Shown in pieces: positions 35,942-43,228 of a DNA stretch of 64,000 bases. The translations under genes were made by a program, and so were the position numbers. The first letter of the stretch is position 1, and the number at the start of each line of letters is the position of its first letter. This DNA comes from Azospirillum lipoferum. Lineage in GTDB: Bacteria; Pseudomonadota; Alphaproteobacteria; Azospirillales; Azospirillaceae. The DNA lies in assembly GCF_024170005.1 (NCBI RefSeq), contig NZ_JALJXJ010000001.1, positions 558,001 to 622,000 on the forward strand. The letters are read 5' to 3'. The notes under the pieces are model-generated. The model saw nothing but the letters and a program-made list of their open reading frames with translations. It ran no database searches and was not told the origin of the DNA.

Positions 35942-36481
35942 TTGACAGGTCTGCTCAGACTAAGCGGGCTGATCGATGCCGTGAATGAAGGCATCGGCAA
36001 GCTTGCCTACTGGCTCGTGCTGGTCGCCGTCGTGGTCAGTTCGGTCAACGCGGTCATCCGCTATGCCTTCAATATCAGCTCCAACGCCTGGCTGGAGCTG
36101 CAATGGTACCTTTTCGCGGCGGTGTTCCTGCTGTGCGCCGGCTACACCTTCCTGCGCAACGAACATATCCGCATCGACATCGTTCTGGGCCGCTTCTCTC
36201 GGCGTGTGCAGGCCTGGGTCGACATCTTCGGCATCCTGGTCTTCATGTTCCCGATGTCGATCCTGATCCTGAAGCTGTCGCTCCCGATGTTCTGGGACAG
36301 CTTCCACACCAATGAAATGTCGAGCGATGCCGGCGGCCTGATCCGTTGGCCCGCGAAGCTTCTGATCCCGGTCGGCTTCTTCCTGCTCACCGCACAGGGT
36401 GTGTCGGAACTGATCAAGCGCATCGCCTTCCTCACCGGCCATCGTGACGAGCCGGGTGAGAAGATGCACAGCCATTCCTAA
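35942..36481 (+). CDS. dctQ: TRAP transporter small permease (DctQ type)
   Basis: The 179-residue membrane protein has four hydrophobic helices (LAYWLVLVAVVVSSVNAVIR, LEIQWYLFAAVFLL-like, VDIFGILVFMFPMSILILKL, LLIPVGFFLLTAQGVSELIK) and the RNEHIRIDIVLGR loop of DctQ proteins. It supports the large permease of a sodium- or proton-coupled organic-acid importer. The start is a TTG at 35942: GGGAGG lies 8 nt upstream and no ATG or GTG fits the domain boundary. It is 20 nt upstream of dctM. Confidence 0.92.
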   Translation: MTGLLRLSGLIDAVNEGIGKLAYWLVLVAVVVSSVNAVIRYAFNISSNAWLELQWYLFAAVFLLCAGYTFLRNEHIRIDIVLGRFSRRVQAWVDIFGILVFMFPMSILILKLSLPMFWDSFHTNEMSSDAGGLIRWPAKLLIPVGFFLLTAQGVSELIKRIAFLTGHRDEPGEKMHSHS

Positions 36482-36501
36482 GGACCGGGAGCGCTCCCCA
36501 G

Positions 36502-38013
36502 ATGGTAGAGTTCGTATCCGCCAATATGGCGCCGCTCATGTTCGGCGCCCTGGTGATTTTCCTGTTGATGGGCTTCCCGGTCGCCTTCGCCCTGGCGGCC
36601 AACGGTCTGGTGTTCGGCCTGATCGGCATTGAGCTGGGCCTGCTGACCCCGGCGCTGTTGCAGGCGTTGCCGGAACGCGTGTTCGGCATCATGCGCAACG
36701 ACACGTTGCTGGCGATCCCGTTCTTCACCTTCATGGGCCTGATCCTCGAGCGATCCGGCATGGCCGAGGATCTGCTCGACACCATCGGGCAGCTGTTCGG
36801 TCCGATCCGCGGCGGTCTGGCCTATGCGGTGATCTTCGTCGGTGCGCTGTTGGCGGCGACCACCGGCGTGGTCGCGGCCTCGGTCATCTCCATGGGCCTG
36901 ATCTCGCTGCCGATCATGCTGCGCTACGGCTATGACCGTAGGGTGGCCTCGGGCGTCATCGCGGCGTCGGGCACGCTGGCCCAGATCATCCCGCCGTCGC
37001 TGGTGCTGATCGTGCTGGCCGACCAGCTCGGCCGGTCGGTCGGCGACATGTATGCCGGCGCACTGATCCCCGGTCTGGTACTGACCGCGCTCTATGCCGG
37101 CTACATCCTGCTGACCAGCATCATCAAGCCGGAGATGGTGCCGGCCCTGCCGCCGGAGGCCCGCACGCTGCGCGGGGGCAAGCTGCTGCTGCGCGTCATT
37201 ACCTCGCTGGTGCCGCCGCTGGTGCTGATCTTCCTGGTGCTGGGCACCATCTTCATCGGCATCGCCACCCCGACGGAGGGCGGCGCCATGGGTGCCGCCG
37301 GCGCCATCCTGCTGGCGCTGGCCAAGCGGCAGTTGAGTTGGAGCCTGATGCGTCAGGCGATGGACTCGACCGCCAAGCTGTCGTCCTTCGTGGTGTTCAT
37401 CCTGATCGGCTCGACCGTCTTCGGTCTGGTGTTCCGCGCCGTCAACGGCGACCTGTGGGTGGAGCATCTGCTGATCGGCCTGCCGGGCGGCGAGCTGGGC
37501 TTCCTGATCGTCTGCAACATCCTGGTCTTCGTCCTGGCCTTCTTCCTCGATTTCTTCGAGCTGGCCTTCATCATCGTTCCCCTGCTGGGGCCGGTGGCGG
37601 ACAAGCTGGGCATCGACCTGATCTGGTTTGGAGTGCTGCTGGGCGTCAACATGCAGACCAGCTTCATGCACCCGCCCTTCGGCTTCGCCCTGTTCTTCCT
37701 GCGGTCGGTGGCACCGAAGACCGACTATCTCGACAAGATCACCGGCAAGAAGATCGCGAAGATCACCACCGGCCAGATCTATTGGGGGGCGGTTCCCTTC
37801 GTGGTCATCCAGATCATCATGGTCGGTCTCGTCATCGGCTTCCCGCAGCTCGTCGATGCCGGCCGCGACAAGGGGCCGGCGATCAACCTGAACGACGTGA
37901 AGATCGAGATCCCGGCCTTCGACAACCAGGATGTGGCCCCGCCCTTTGGCGCCCCGGGTCAGCCGGAACAGAACCCGGCGGACGACATCATGAAGCAGCT
38001 TCAGGGCAAGTGA
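36502..38013 (+). CDS. dctM: TRAP transporter large permease (DctM type)
   Basis: The 503-residue protein has 12 or more hydrophobic segments and DctM motifs: FLLMGFPVAFALAANGLVFG, TLLAIPFFTFMGLILERSGM, ATTGVVAASVISMGLISLPI, SGTLAQIIPPSLVLIVLADQ and GVNMQTSFMHPPFGFALFFL. It is the conducting subunit. A hydrophilic C-terminal tail of about 40 residues (VKIEIPAFDNQDVAPPFGAP and beyond) is longer than usual. No substrate-binding DctP gene lies on either side, so the ligand cannot be guessed. A strong terminator follows. Confidence 0.94.
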   Translation: MVEFVSANMAPLMFGALVIFLLMGFPVAFALAANGLVFGLIGIELGLLTPALLQALPERVFGIMRNDTLLAIPFFTFMGLILERSGMAEDLLDTIGQLFGPIRGGLAYAVIFVGALLAATTGVVAASVISMGLISLPIMLRYGYDRRVASGVIAASGTLAQIIPPSLVLIVLADQLGRSVGDMYAGALIPGLVLTALYAGYILLTSIIKPEMVPALPPEARTLRGGKLLLRVITSLVPPLVLIFLVLGTIFIGIATPTEGGAMGAAGAILLALAKRQLSWSLMRQAMDSTAKLSSFVVFILIGSTVFGLVFRAVNGDLWVEHLLIGLPGGELGFLIVCNILVFVLAFFLDFFELAFIIVPLLGPVADKLGIDLIWFGVLLGVNMQTSFMHPPFGFALFFLRSVAPKTDYLDKITGKKIAKITTGQIYWGAVPFVVIQIIMVGLVIGFPQLVDAGRDKGPAINLNDVKIEIPAFDNQDVAPPFGAPGQPEQNPADDIMKQLQGK

Positions 38014-38041
38014 CGGATTCCATCACGAAAGCTGGACAGGA

Positions 38042-38077
38042 AAAGGGGGGCCGGTTCGTCCGGCCCCCTTTGTTTTT
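38042..38077 (+). terminator. Intrinsic terminator of the TRAP operon
   Basis: GGGGGCCGG pairs with CCGGCCCCC around a TTCGT loop, with AAA and TTT extending the stem, followed by TGTTTTTGG. It starts 29 nt after the dctM stop. Confidence 0.9.
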
Positions 38078-38101
38078 GGTGCGTTTCCAGTTGGGAAAGG
38101 G

Positions 38102-38587
38102 TCAGCGTGTCGGGGTCGTCGCCCCGGCCCAGTTGGTCGGGGCATTGCCCGCCGGCAGAACCACTCCGCCATTGCCGAGCGATACCATGCGGTCGCTTCC
38201 GGCAACCGGCGGCAGGTCGGCGAACTGCTCCGCCGTCATGCCGGTGAGGATCACGGCCTGCCGGTTGCGGGCGTAGCGCAGATTGTCGCTGGCGACCGTC
38301 ACCTTGTGCTCGTTCGGGAAGCGGGGGGCGCCCACGGTAATGATCGCCTGCTCCACCTGGTTGGCGGGCCCGATCACGAGGTCAGTAACGTTGCCAAGGA
38401 TGCGGCGTCCGTCCGGCGTCTGCACGGTCAGTCCGACCAGTTCGACCGGCGGCTGGGTCGACACCTCCGCCGACGGGACGCCGCCCATATCGGAACTGGC
38501 GCAGGCACCCAATGTCAGAACCGGCAGGAGAGCAAGGACCGGCAGGGTGGGAAGCAGCGTGCGCTGGGAAAGGCGGCGATGGTCCAT
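38102..38587 (-). CDS. Lipoprotein with PRC-barrel-like domain
   Basis: The 161-residue protein has a lipoprotein signal (LPVLALLPVLTLGAC, lipobox LGAC) and then a Ser/Val/Pro linker. A PRC-barrel-like segment follows: ELVGLTVQTPDGRRILGNVT, DLVIGPANQVEQAIITVGAP and NLRYARNRQAVIL. It is probably an outer-membrane or periplasm-facing lipoprotein; function unknown. The ATG at 38587 is preferred, with AAAGG about 10 nt upstream; the frame opens to 38632. It is convergent with the TRAP operon. Confidence 0.78.
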   Translation of the reverse strand: MDHRRLSQRTLLPTLPVLALLPVLTLGACASSDMGGVPSAEVSTQPPVELVGLTVQTPDGRRILGNVTDLVIGPANQVEQAIITVGAPRFPNEHKVTVASDNLRYARNRQAVILTGMTAEQFADLPPVAGSDRMVSLGNGGVVLPAGNAPTNWAGATTPTR

Positions 38588-38713
38588 CGGTGTTGGCCCT
38601 TTTGCTGACGGCGCGGAAATATCCGCTTCCACAACAGCACGAGCGTGGCCGGAGGTCCCCCGCGCCGATGGAGTGATCCCATCGTCCGCGAGTGACCACC
38701 TCTTCCGGACAGG

Positions 38714-39397
38714 TCAGGTGAAGATATAATCGTGGCCGGCGGTCAGCCCGACCTGATCCACGGTCAGCGACGAGCCGTCGGCGAAGGTGAAGACCGATTG
38801 GAAGCCGCTGGTGGTCAGCGACATCTGGCCTGCGGTGTAGCCGTGGAACTCGATCTGATCGATTCCCCGCTCGAAGTAGTTGATGGAGTCCTGGCCAAAG
38901 CCGCCGGTGGCCTGCTCCATCAGGAAACGGTCGACCTGCCCGTCGGTGTAGCTGACCATCTGGTCGTTGCCGGTGCCGGGCCGGAACAGGTCGGCGCCGC
39001 CGTCGCGATAGCTGTCATAGAGCGTGTCGTTGCCGGAACCGCCGATCATGGTGTCGTCGCCGCGCATCCCCTTCAGGATGTCGTCGCCGGTACCGCCGTC
39101 CAGCCAGTCGTTGCCCTCTCCGCCGAACAGCTGGTCGTTGCCGCTGTCGCCCCACATCGAATCATTGCCGGCTTCGTTCCCGCCATAGGGGTCGCCGAGC
39201 CAGTCGTTGCCATCACCGCCATGCAGTTGGTCGTTGCCCAGCCCGCCGATCAGCGAATCATTCCCCCGTTCGCCGAACAGCTGATCGTTTCCGCCGGCGC
39301 CGTTGATACGGTCGTCCCCATCCAGACCGTCGAGACGATCGTCAAAGGCGGTGCCGGTCATGGTGTCGTTGTTCGAAGTCCCCCAAAACTGGCGCAT
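38714..39397 (-). CDS. RTX (hemolysin-type calcium-binding repeat) protein
   Basis: The 227-residue protein contains about ten glycine-rich nonapeptide repeats (GGxGNDxLx), such as GGLGNDQLHGGDGNDWLGDP, GGEGNDWLDGGTGDDILKGM and GGSGNDTLYDSYRDGGADLF, which form a calcium-binding beta-roll. The C-terminal 80 residues (INYFERGIDQIEFHGYTAGQ) look like the usual RTX C-terminal secretion-signal region. There is no signal peptide, as expected for type I secretion, but no ABC exporter or membrane fusion gene is nearby. GGAGAG lies 7 nt upstream of the ATG. Two CtrA boxes lie 22-55 bp upstream. Confidence 0.9.
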   Translation of the reverse strand: MRQFWGTSNNDTMTGTAFDDRLDGLDGDDRINGAGGNDQLFGERGNDSLIGGLGNDQLHGGDGNDWLGDPYGGNEAGNDSMWGDSGNDQLFGGEGNDWLDGGTGDDILKGMRGDDTMIGGSGNDTLYDSYRDGGADLFRPGTGNDQMVSYTDGQVDRFLMEQATGGFGQDSINYFERGIDQIEFHGYTAGQMSLTTSGFQSVFTFADGSSLTVDQVGLTAGHDYIFT

Positions 39398-39418
39398 GGC
39401 GTCTCTCCATCAGTGCCG

Positions 39419-39434
39419 TTAACGTGCTGTTAAC
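39419..39434 (-). promoter_or_regulatory. CtrA-type box 1 at the RTX promoter
   Basis: TTAACGTGCTGTTAAC is a perfect TTAA-N7-TTAAC match and is also near-palindromic (GTTAAC at both ends). It begins 22 bp upstream of the RTX ATG. Confidence 0.65.
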
Positions 39435-39436
39435 GA

Positions 39437-39452
39437 TTAACCAGATGTTAAC
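39437..39452 (-). promoter_or_regulatory. CtrA-type box 2 at the RTX promoter
   Basis: TTAACCAGATGTTAAC is a second perfect TTAA-N7-TTAAC match, starting 18 bp after box 1, so the two boxes lie on nearly the same helix face. Confidence 0.65.
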
Positions 39453-39801
39453 CATGGCCCCGGGGCGGTCGAAAAGCGATAAAGGGGCAATACAAAGGGG
39501 GGCGGGCGAGATGACACAGATAATTGAAACTTGATCGAATTAAAAAAATGAAGTGTTTCTTTATTCGGTGCTTTTGTGGCCGAAAGCGGGAAATTTTTGT
39601 GATTGAATGAAGACTTTCTCTCCCATCCGGGCAGGTTTTGACCGGCGGAAGGGCACAAGTGCGGCTGACGAAGGCGATGCGCAGGCAGGCAAGGCGGTAG
39701 ACCACAGGCCAAAGGCACTGTCGGAACGGATCGACCGGAAGAGGTGCAGCGGCGCGAACGGGTGCAGGGATCTCCGAATTTGCGGATTCCGGTGCTCGTG
39801 C
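39453..39801. other. Intergenic stretch with AT-richer centre, no supported gene
   Basis: Open frames here overlap one another on several strands and carry no recognisable protein features. A short A- and T-rich segment (39520-39610) could hold the promoter of the RTX gene or simply be the least constrained DNA in the window. Confidence 0.4.
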
Positions 39802-39865
39802 AAAAAATAACCGGGCGTCCAAGGGGGCGCCCGGTGCAGTCATATACAGGGAGGGTTAGAGACAA
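39802..39865 (-). ncRNA. Putative FNR-regulated small RNA, copy C
   Basis: Read on the minus strand, a predicted transcript of about 64 nt starts near 39865 with TTGTCTCTAACCCTCCCTG and ends in a terminator whose arms ACCGGGCG and CGCCCGGT enclose a 10-nt loop, followed by TATTTTTTG. A TATACA -10 element lies at 39873-39878 and an FNR box at 39900-39913. The 17-nt core is identical in copies A and B at 47.7-47.9 kb, while the rest differs. It has no ribosome-binding site or plausible small protein. The core reads as an anti-Shine-Dalgarno segment. Confidence 0.75.
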
Positions 39866-39899
39866 GAAGGTGTGTATACCCTTCGGCGGGGGTGCGGCG

Positions 39900-39913
39900 T
39901 TGATGTGGATCAA
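39900..39913 (-). promoter_or_regulatory. FNR/FixK-type box for small RNA C
   Basis: TTGATCCACATCAA on the minus strand matches TTGAY-N4-RTCAA perfectly. Its centre is 42.5 bp upstream of the 17-nt core, the spacing of class II FNR-activated promoters. Confidence 0.75.
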
Positions 39914-39958
39914 CAAACACTCCCGCGGCGGCGAATCACCTTACTCCCGGCCTGTCCG

Positions 39959-40393
39959 TCAGCCGTGGCTGTGTGAATGGCCACCATAGAGAATGGCGGG
40001 ATCGGTCTCGACCTCCTGGATCGTCTCCAGTCGTCCTTCGCGCCAAGCGCGATAGAAGCAGCTGCGCCGGCCGGTATGGCAGGCGACGCCGTCCTGCTCG
40101 ACGATCAGCAGCAGGGTATCGCCGTCGCAATCGACGCGGAAATCCTTCAGCCGCTGCATCTGGCCGGAGGTTTCGCCCTTGCGCCACAGACCGCTGCGCG
40201 AGCGCGACCAGTAGCAGACGCGGCCGGTGGACAAGGTCTCTACCACCGCGTCGCGGTTCATCCAGGCCATCATCAGAATCTCGCCGCTGCCCTCGGCCTG
40301 GGCGATGGCAGGTACCAACCCGTCGGCGGTGAAGTGGATGGTGTCCAGCACCTCTTCATAGGGGGCTGAATCGATCGACGGTGCGTCCGTCAT
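39959..40393 (-). CDS. hisI: Phosphoribosyl-AMP cyclohydrolase
   Basis: The 144-residue enzyme opens the adenine ring of phosphoribosyl-AMP in histidine synthesis (third step). Motifs are intact: EILMMAWMNRDAVVETLSTG, CYWSRSRSGLWRKGETSGQ and the zinc/Mg site DCDGDTLLLIVEQDGVACHT with GRRSCFYR. It is the separate HisI form without the HisE part, normal for alphaproteobacteria. GAGGAG lies about 9 nt before the ATG. The C-terminus is His-rich (GGHSHSHG). No other his biosynthesis gene adjoins it. Confidence 0.97.
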   Translation of the reverse strand: MTDAPSIDSAPYEEVLDTIHFTADGLVPAIAQAEGSGEILMMAWMNRDAVVETLSTGRVCYWSRSRSGLWRKGETSGQMQRLKDFRVDCDGDTLLLIVEQDGVACHTGRRSCFYRAWREGRLETIQEVETDPAILYGGHSHSHG

Positions 40394-40422
40394 GGCAAAT
40401 CACTCCTCAACTGACCCGCCGC

Positions 40423-41601
40423 CTAGAGGGCGGCGGCCATCCGGCGGAAGCCGGCTTCGAGATCGCGGATCAGGTCGTCGGGGCTCTCCAGCCCGGCATG
40501 CAGACGCAGCACCTGTCCCGGATCGGTCCAGCGGGTGGCGGAGCGCACGGCCGCCGGCCGGGTCGGCAGGATCAGGCTTTCGAAGCCGCCCCAGCTATAG
40601 CCCATGCCGAACAGCTCCATCCCGTCCAGCATCGCCGCCAGCGCCTTGCGTGGCACCTGATCGATGACGATGGAGAACAGGCCGCTGGAGCCGGCGAAGT
40701 CGCGCTTCCACAGTTCGTGGCCGGGGAAGTCGGGGCGGGCAGGGTGCAGGACCCGCGTCACCTCCGGCCGGGCGGCCAGCCAGTCGGCGAGCGCCAGCGC
40801 GCTTTCCTGATGCTGGCGCATGCGCACCGACAGGGTGCGCAGGCCGCGCAGGCCGAGGTAAAGGTCGTCCGGTCCGCCGCAGACGCCGAAGCGGGTGGCG
40901 GTCTTCTTCACCACGGTCCAGCTTGCTTCGTCGCGGCAGGTGACGACGCCCAGCATGGCGTCGGCATGGCCGACCATGTATTTGGTCGCGGCATGGATCG
41001 ACAGGTCGACGCCATGGTCAAAGGGGCGGAAGAACAGCGGAGTCGCCCAGGTGTTGTCGATCATCACCGTGGCGCCGACCGCCTTGGCCGCGGCGGCGAT
41101 GGCCGGCACGTCCTGCACCTCGAAGGTCAGGGAGCCAGGCGATTCGAGGAAGACGACGCTGGTGTTCGGCCGCAGCAGCGCCGAAATGCCGGCGCCGATG
41201 CATGGGTCGTAGAACTCGACCTCCACCCCATAGGGGGCCAGCGTTTCCTTGGCGAAACGGCGGGTCGGGCCATAGGCGCTGTCGGTGATCAGCACATGGT
41301 CGCCGGCCTTGGTGAAGGAGGACAGCGCGATGGCGATGGCGGCGAGACCGGAACCGGTGTTCACCGCCCGGTACCCGCCCTCCAGCGCCGCCGCCGCCTC
41401 TTCGAATGCGAAGGTGGTGGGCGTGCCCATGCGACCGTAGTTCACGCTTGTCAGCATGTTCCGGTCGCTTTCCTCCAGCGCGTCCAGGGTTGGGAACAGC
41501 ACGGTCGAACAATGATAAACCGGCGGATTGACGATGCCGTGGTTGTTCCGCGGATCGCGGCCGGCATGAACGAGAATCGTGTCCTTCGTGACGTCCTTCA
41601 T
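40423..41601 (-). CDS. metC: Cystathionine beta-lyase
   Basis: The 392-residue PLP enzyme has the Cys/Met metabolism layout: NPPVYHCSTVLFPTLDALEE, NYGRMGTPTTFAFEEAAAAL, the PLP-Lys region SIHAATKYMVGHADAMLGVV and FGMGYSWGGFESLILPTRPA near the C-terminus. The YSWGGFESL motif is typical of cystathionine beta-lyase (MetC) rather than gamma-synthase. It converts cystathionine to homocysteine, pyruvate and ammonia. The ATG at 41601 matches the family start. It lies 29 nt upstream of hisI on the same strand. Confidence 0.88.
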   Translation of the reverse strand: MKDVTKDTILVHAGRDPRNNHGIVNPPVYHCSTVLFPTLDALEESDRNMLTSVNYGRMGTPTTFAFEEAAAALEGGYRAVNTGSGLAAIAIALSSFTKAGDHVLITDSAYGPTRRFAKETLAPYGVEVEFYDPCIGAGISALLRPNTSVVFLESPGSLTFEVQDVPAIAAAAKAVGATVMIDNTWATPLFFRPFDHGVDLSIHAATKYMVGHADAMLGVVTCRDEASWTVVKKTATRFGVCGGPDDLYLGLRGLRTLSVRMRQHQESALALADWLAARPEVTRVLHPARPDFPGHELWKRDFAGSSGLFSIVIDQVPRKALAAMLDGMELFGMGYSWGGFESLILPTRPAAVRSATRWTDPGQVLRLHAGLESPDDLIRDLEAGFRRMAAAL

Positions 41602-41992
41602 CGACTGTCCGTTTGGCTGGAGCGGCAATCCGGCCCGTCCGATTCCGTCACCTGCGGAGCAAGCCCACAGGCGGCGGTGCGGGCGCGGCCGAACATTGTG
41701 TCATCCCGGACGCCCTGCCGCCATCGCGGATTGCGCGCAGCGACCATCAGGGGTTGGTATGTTCTGGTAACACCACCAATGCACAGAGGATTCGACAAGT
41801 CGGATCAAGTTGATACACTCTTGTCCCACGCGCATGGCTGCGTCGCGATCCTCACAGGACCGATCCAGGGGGATTGTCCTGCCGGATCACAAGGTGGATC
41901 AAATCCAACTTGGATCACGGGGCCGGCGTGACCAAGCGCGTCATCAGACCGCTCAAATGCGAAGAACGCAAGAACAGGGTGGAGTTCATAAT
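41602..41992 (+). promoter_or_regulatory. Upstream region of the aap operon
   Basis: These 390 bp between the divergent metC and aapJ genes hold no supported gene. Several GGATCA/TGATCC-like motifs (41809-41920) and a TTGGTATGTTCTGGTAACAC stretch near 41755 may be promoter or regulator sites, but I could not assign them. Confidence 0.35.
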
Positions 41993-43012
41993 ATGAAGTC
42001 AGGGTTCCTGGCCGCCGCCGCTGCGGCCGTGGTCGTTTCCGCCAGCGCCGTCGCCGGTGCTGCCACGCTCGACACCGTCAAGCAGCGCGGCTTCGTGCAG
42101 TGCGGCGTGAACGCCGGCCTTCCGGGCTTCGGCAACCCCGACAGCGCCGGCAACTGGACCGGCCTGGACGTCGATTACTGCCGTGCCGTCGCCGTCGCCA
42201 TCTTCGGCGATGCGAACAAGGTCAAGTTCACCCCGCTGTCCGCCCAGCAGCGCTTCCCGGCCATCCAGTCAGGCGAAGTCGACCTGCTGTCGCGCAACAC
42301 CACCGCCACGCTGACCCGCGACACCTCGGTCGGCCTCAACTTCGCCCCCGTCACCTATTATGACGGCCAGGGCTTCATGGTTCCGAAGAAGCTGGGCGTG
42401 AAGAGCGCCAAGGAGCTGAACGGTGCCACCGTCTGCGTCCAGTCCGGCACCACGACCGAACTGAACCTCGCGGACTATTTCCGCGCCAACAACATGACCT
42501 ACAACCCGGTCGTCATCGAGTCGAACGACGAGGTGAATGCCGCCTACTTCGCCGGCCGCTGCGACGTGCTGACGACCGACGTGTCCGGTCTGGCCGGCAC
42601 CCGCGCCGGCGTCGCCCCGGTTCCGGACGACCATGTCATCCTGCCGGAAGTCATCTCCAAGGAGCCGCTGGCCCCGGCCGTGCGCCATGGCGACGACCAG
42701 TGGTTCGACATCGTGAAGTGGACGGTCTACGCGACCATCCAGGCGGAAGAGTTCGGCATCACCTCCAAGAACATCGACGAGTTCGCCAACTCCAAGAACC
42801 CGGACATCCAGCGCTTCCTCGGCACCTCGCCGGGCATGGGCAAGGCTCTGGGCCTGGACGAGAAGTGGGCCTACAACGTCGTGAAGAAGGTCGGCAACTA
42901 CGCCGAGATCTTCGACCGCAACGTTGGCCCGGGCACCCCGCTGAAGCTGGAGCGCGGCCTGAACGCCCTGTGGACCAAGGGCGGCCTGATGTACGCGCAG
43001 CCGTTCCGGTAA
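41993..43012 (+). CDS. aapJ: General L-amino acid ABC transporter, periplasmic binding protein
   Basis: The 339-residue protein has a signal peptide (LAAAAAAVVVSASAVAGA) and the SBP family 3 fold: TLDTVKQRGFVQCGVNAGLP, GLDVDYCRAVAVAIFGDANK, VDLLSRNTTATLTRDTSVGL and the ARG-like DRNVGPGTPLKLERGLNALW. The AapJ signature is strong. It delivers broad-range L-amino acids to the AapQM permease. GGAG lies about 10 nt upstream of the ATG. A stem-loop separates it from aapQ and may help keep the binding protein in excess. Confidence 0.95.
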   Translation: MKSGFLAAAAAAVVVSASAVAGAATLDTVKQRGFVQCGVNAGLPGFGNPDSAGNWTGLDVDYCRAVAVAIFGDANKVKFTPLSAQQRFPAIQSGEVDLLSRNTTATLTRDTSVGLNFAPVTYYDGQGFMVPKKLGVKSAKELNGATVCVQSGTTTELNLADYFRANNMTYNPVVIESNDEVNAAYFAGRCDVLTTDVSGLAGTRAGVAPVPDDHVILPEVISKEPLAPAVRHGDDQWFDIVKWTVYATIQAEEFGITSKNIDEFANSKNPDIQRFLGTSPGMGKALGLDEKWAYNVVKKVGNYAEIFDRNVGPGTPLKLERGLNALWTKGGLMYAQPFR

Positions 43013-43032
43013 GGCACGTTACCGTTCGAAGC

Positions 43033-43062
43033 GCCGCCCGCAGGCCCATTGCCGGGGGCGGC
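43033..43062 (+). promoter_or_regulatory. Stem-loop between aapJ and aapQ
   Basis: GCCGCCC at 43033-43039 pairs with GGGCGGC at 43056-43062, and ACCG/CGGT nearby can extend it. No strong T-run follows, so partial attenuation or 3' end protection of aapJ mRNA is more likely than full termination. Confidence 0.45.
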
Positions 43063-43228
43063 CTTCCGGTTCTTTAAGGAGCGGTCGCGAAGGGTGCCGG
43101 TGAAGCGCCCGCGCAGGGGACCGCATTGGGAGACATGTCGCATCCCCTACGGTGTGGGAAATGCCCGGAAGAACGTCCGGGACCGCGTGGGCACCGTATG
43201 GGGCGCGATGGTTGGGGGAGAGTAGTCC

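Noticed and set aside
38714..39397. RTX repeats on the DNA level as a tandem repeat element
   Set aside because: The repeats are protein-coding nonapeptides with varied codons and are explained by the RTX beta-roll.
41809..41920. GATCAA/TTGAT motifs upstream of aapJ as an FNR box
   Set aside because: The half-sites are in the wrong orientation or spacing for TTGAY-N4-RTCAA.
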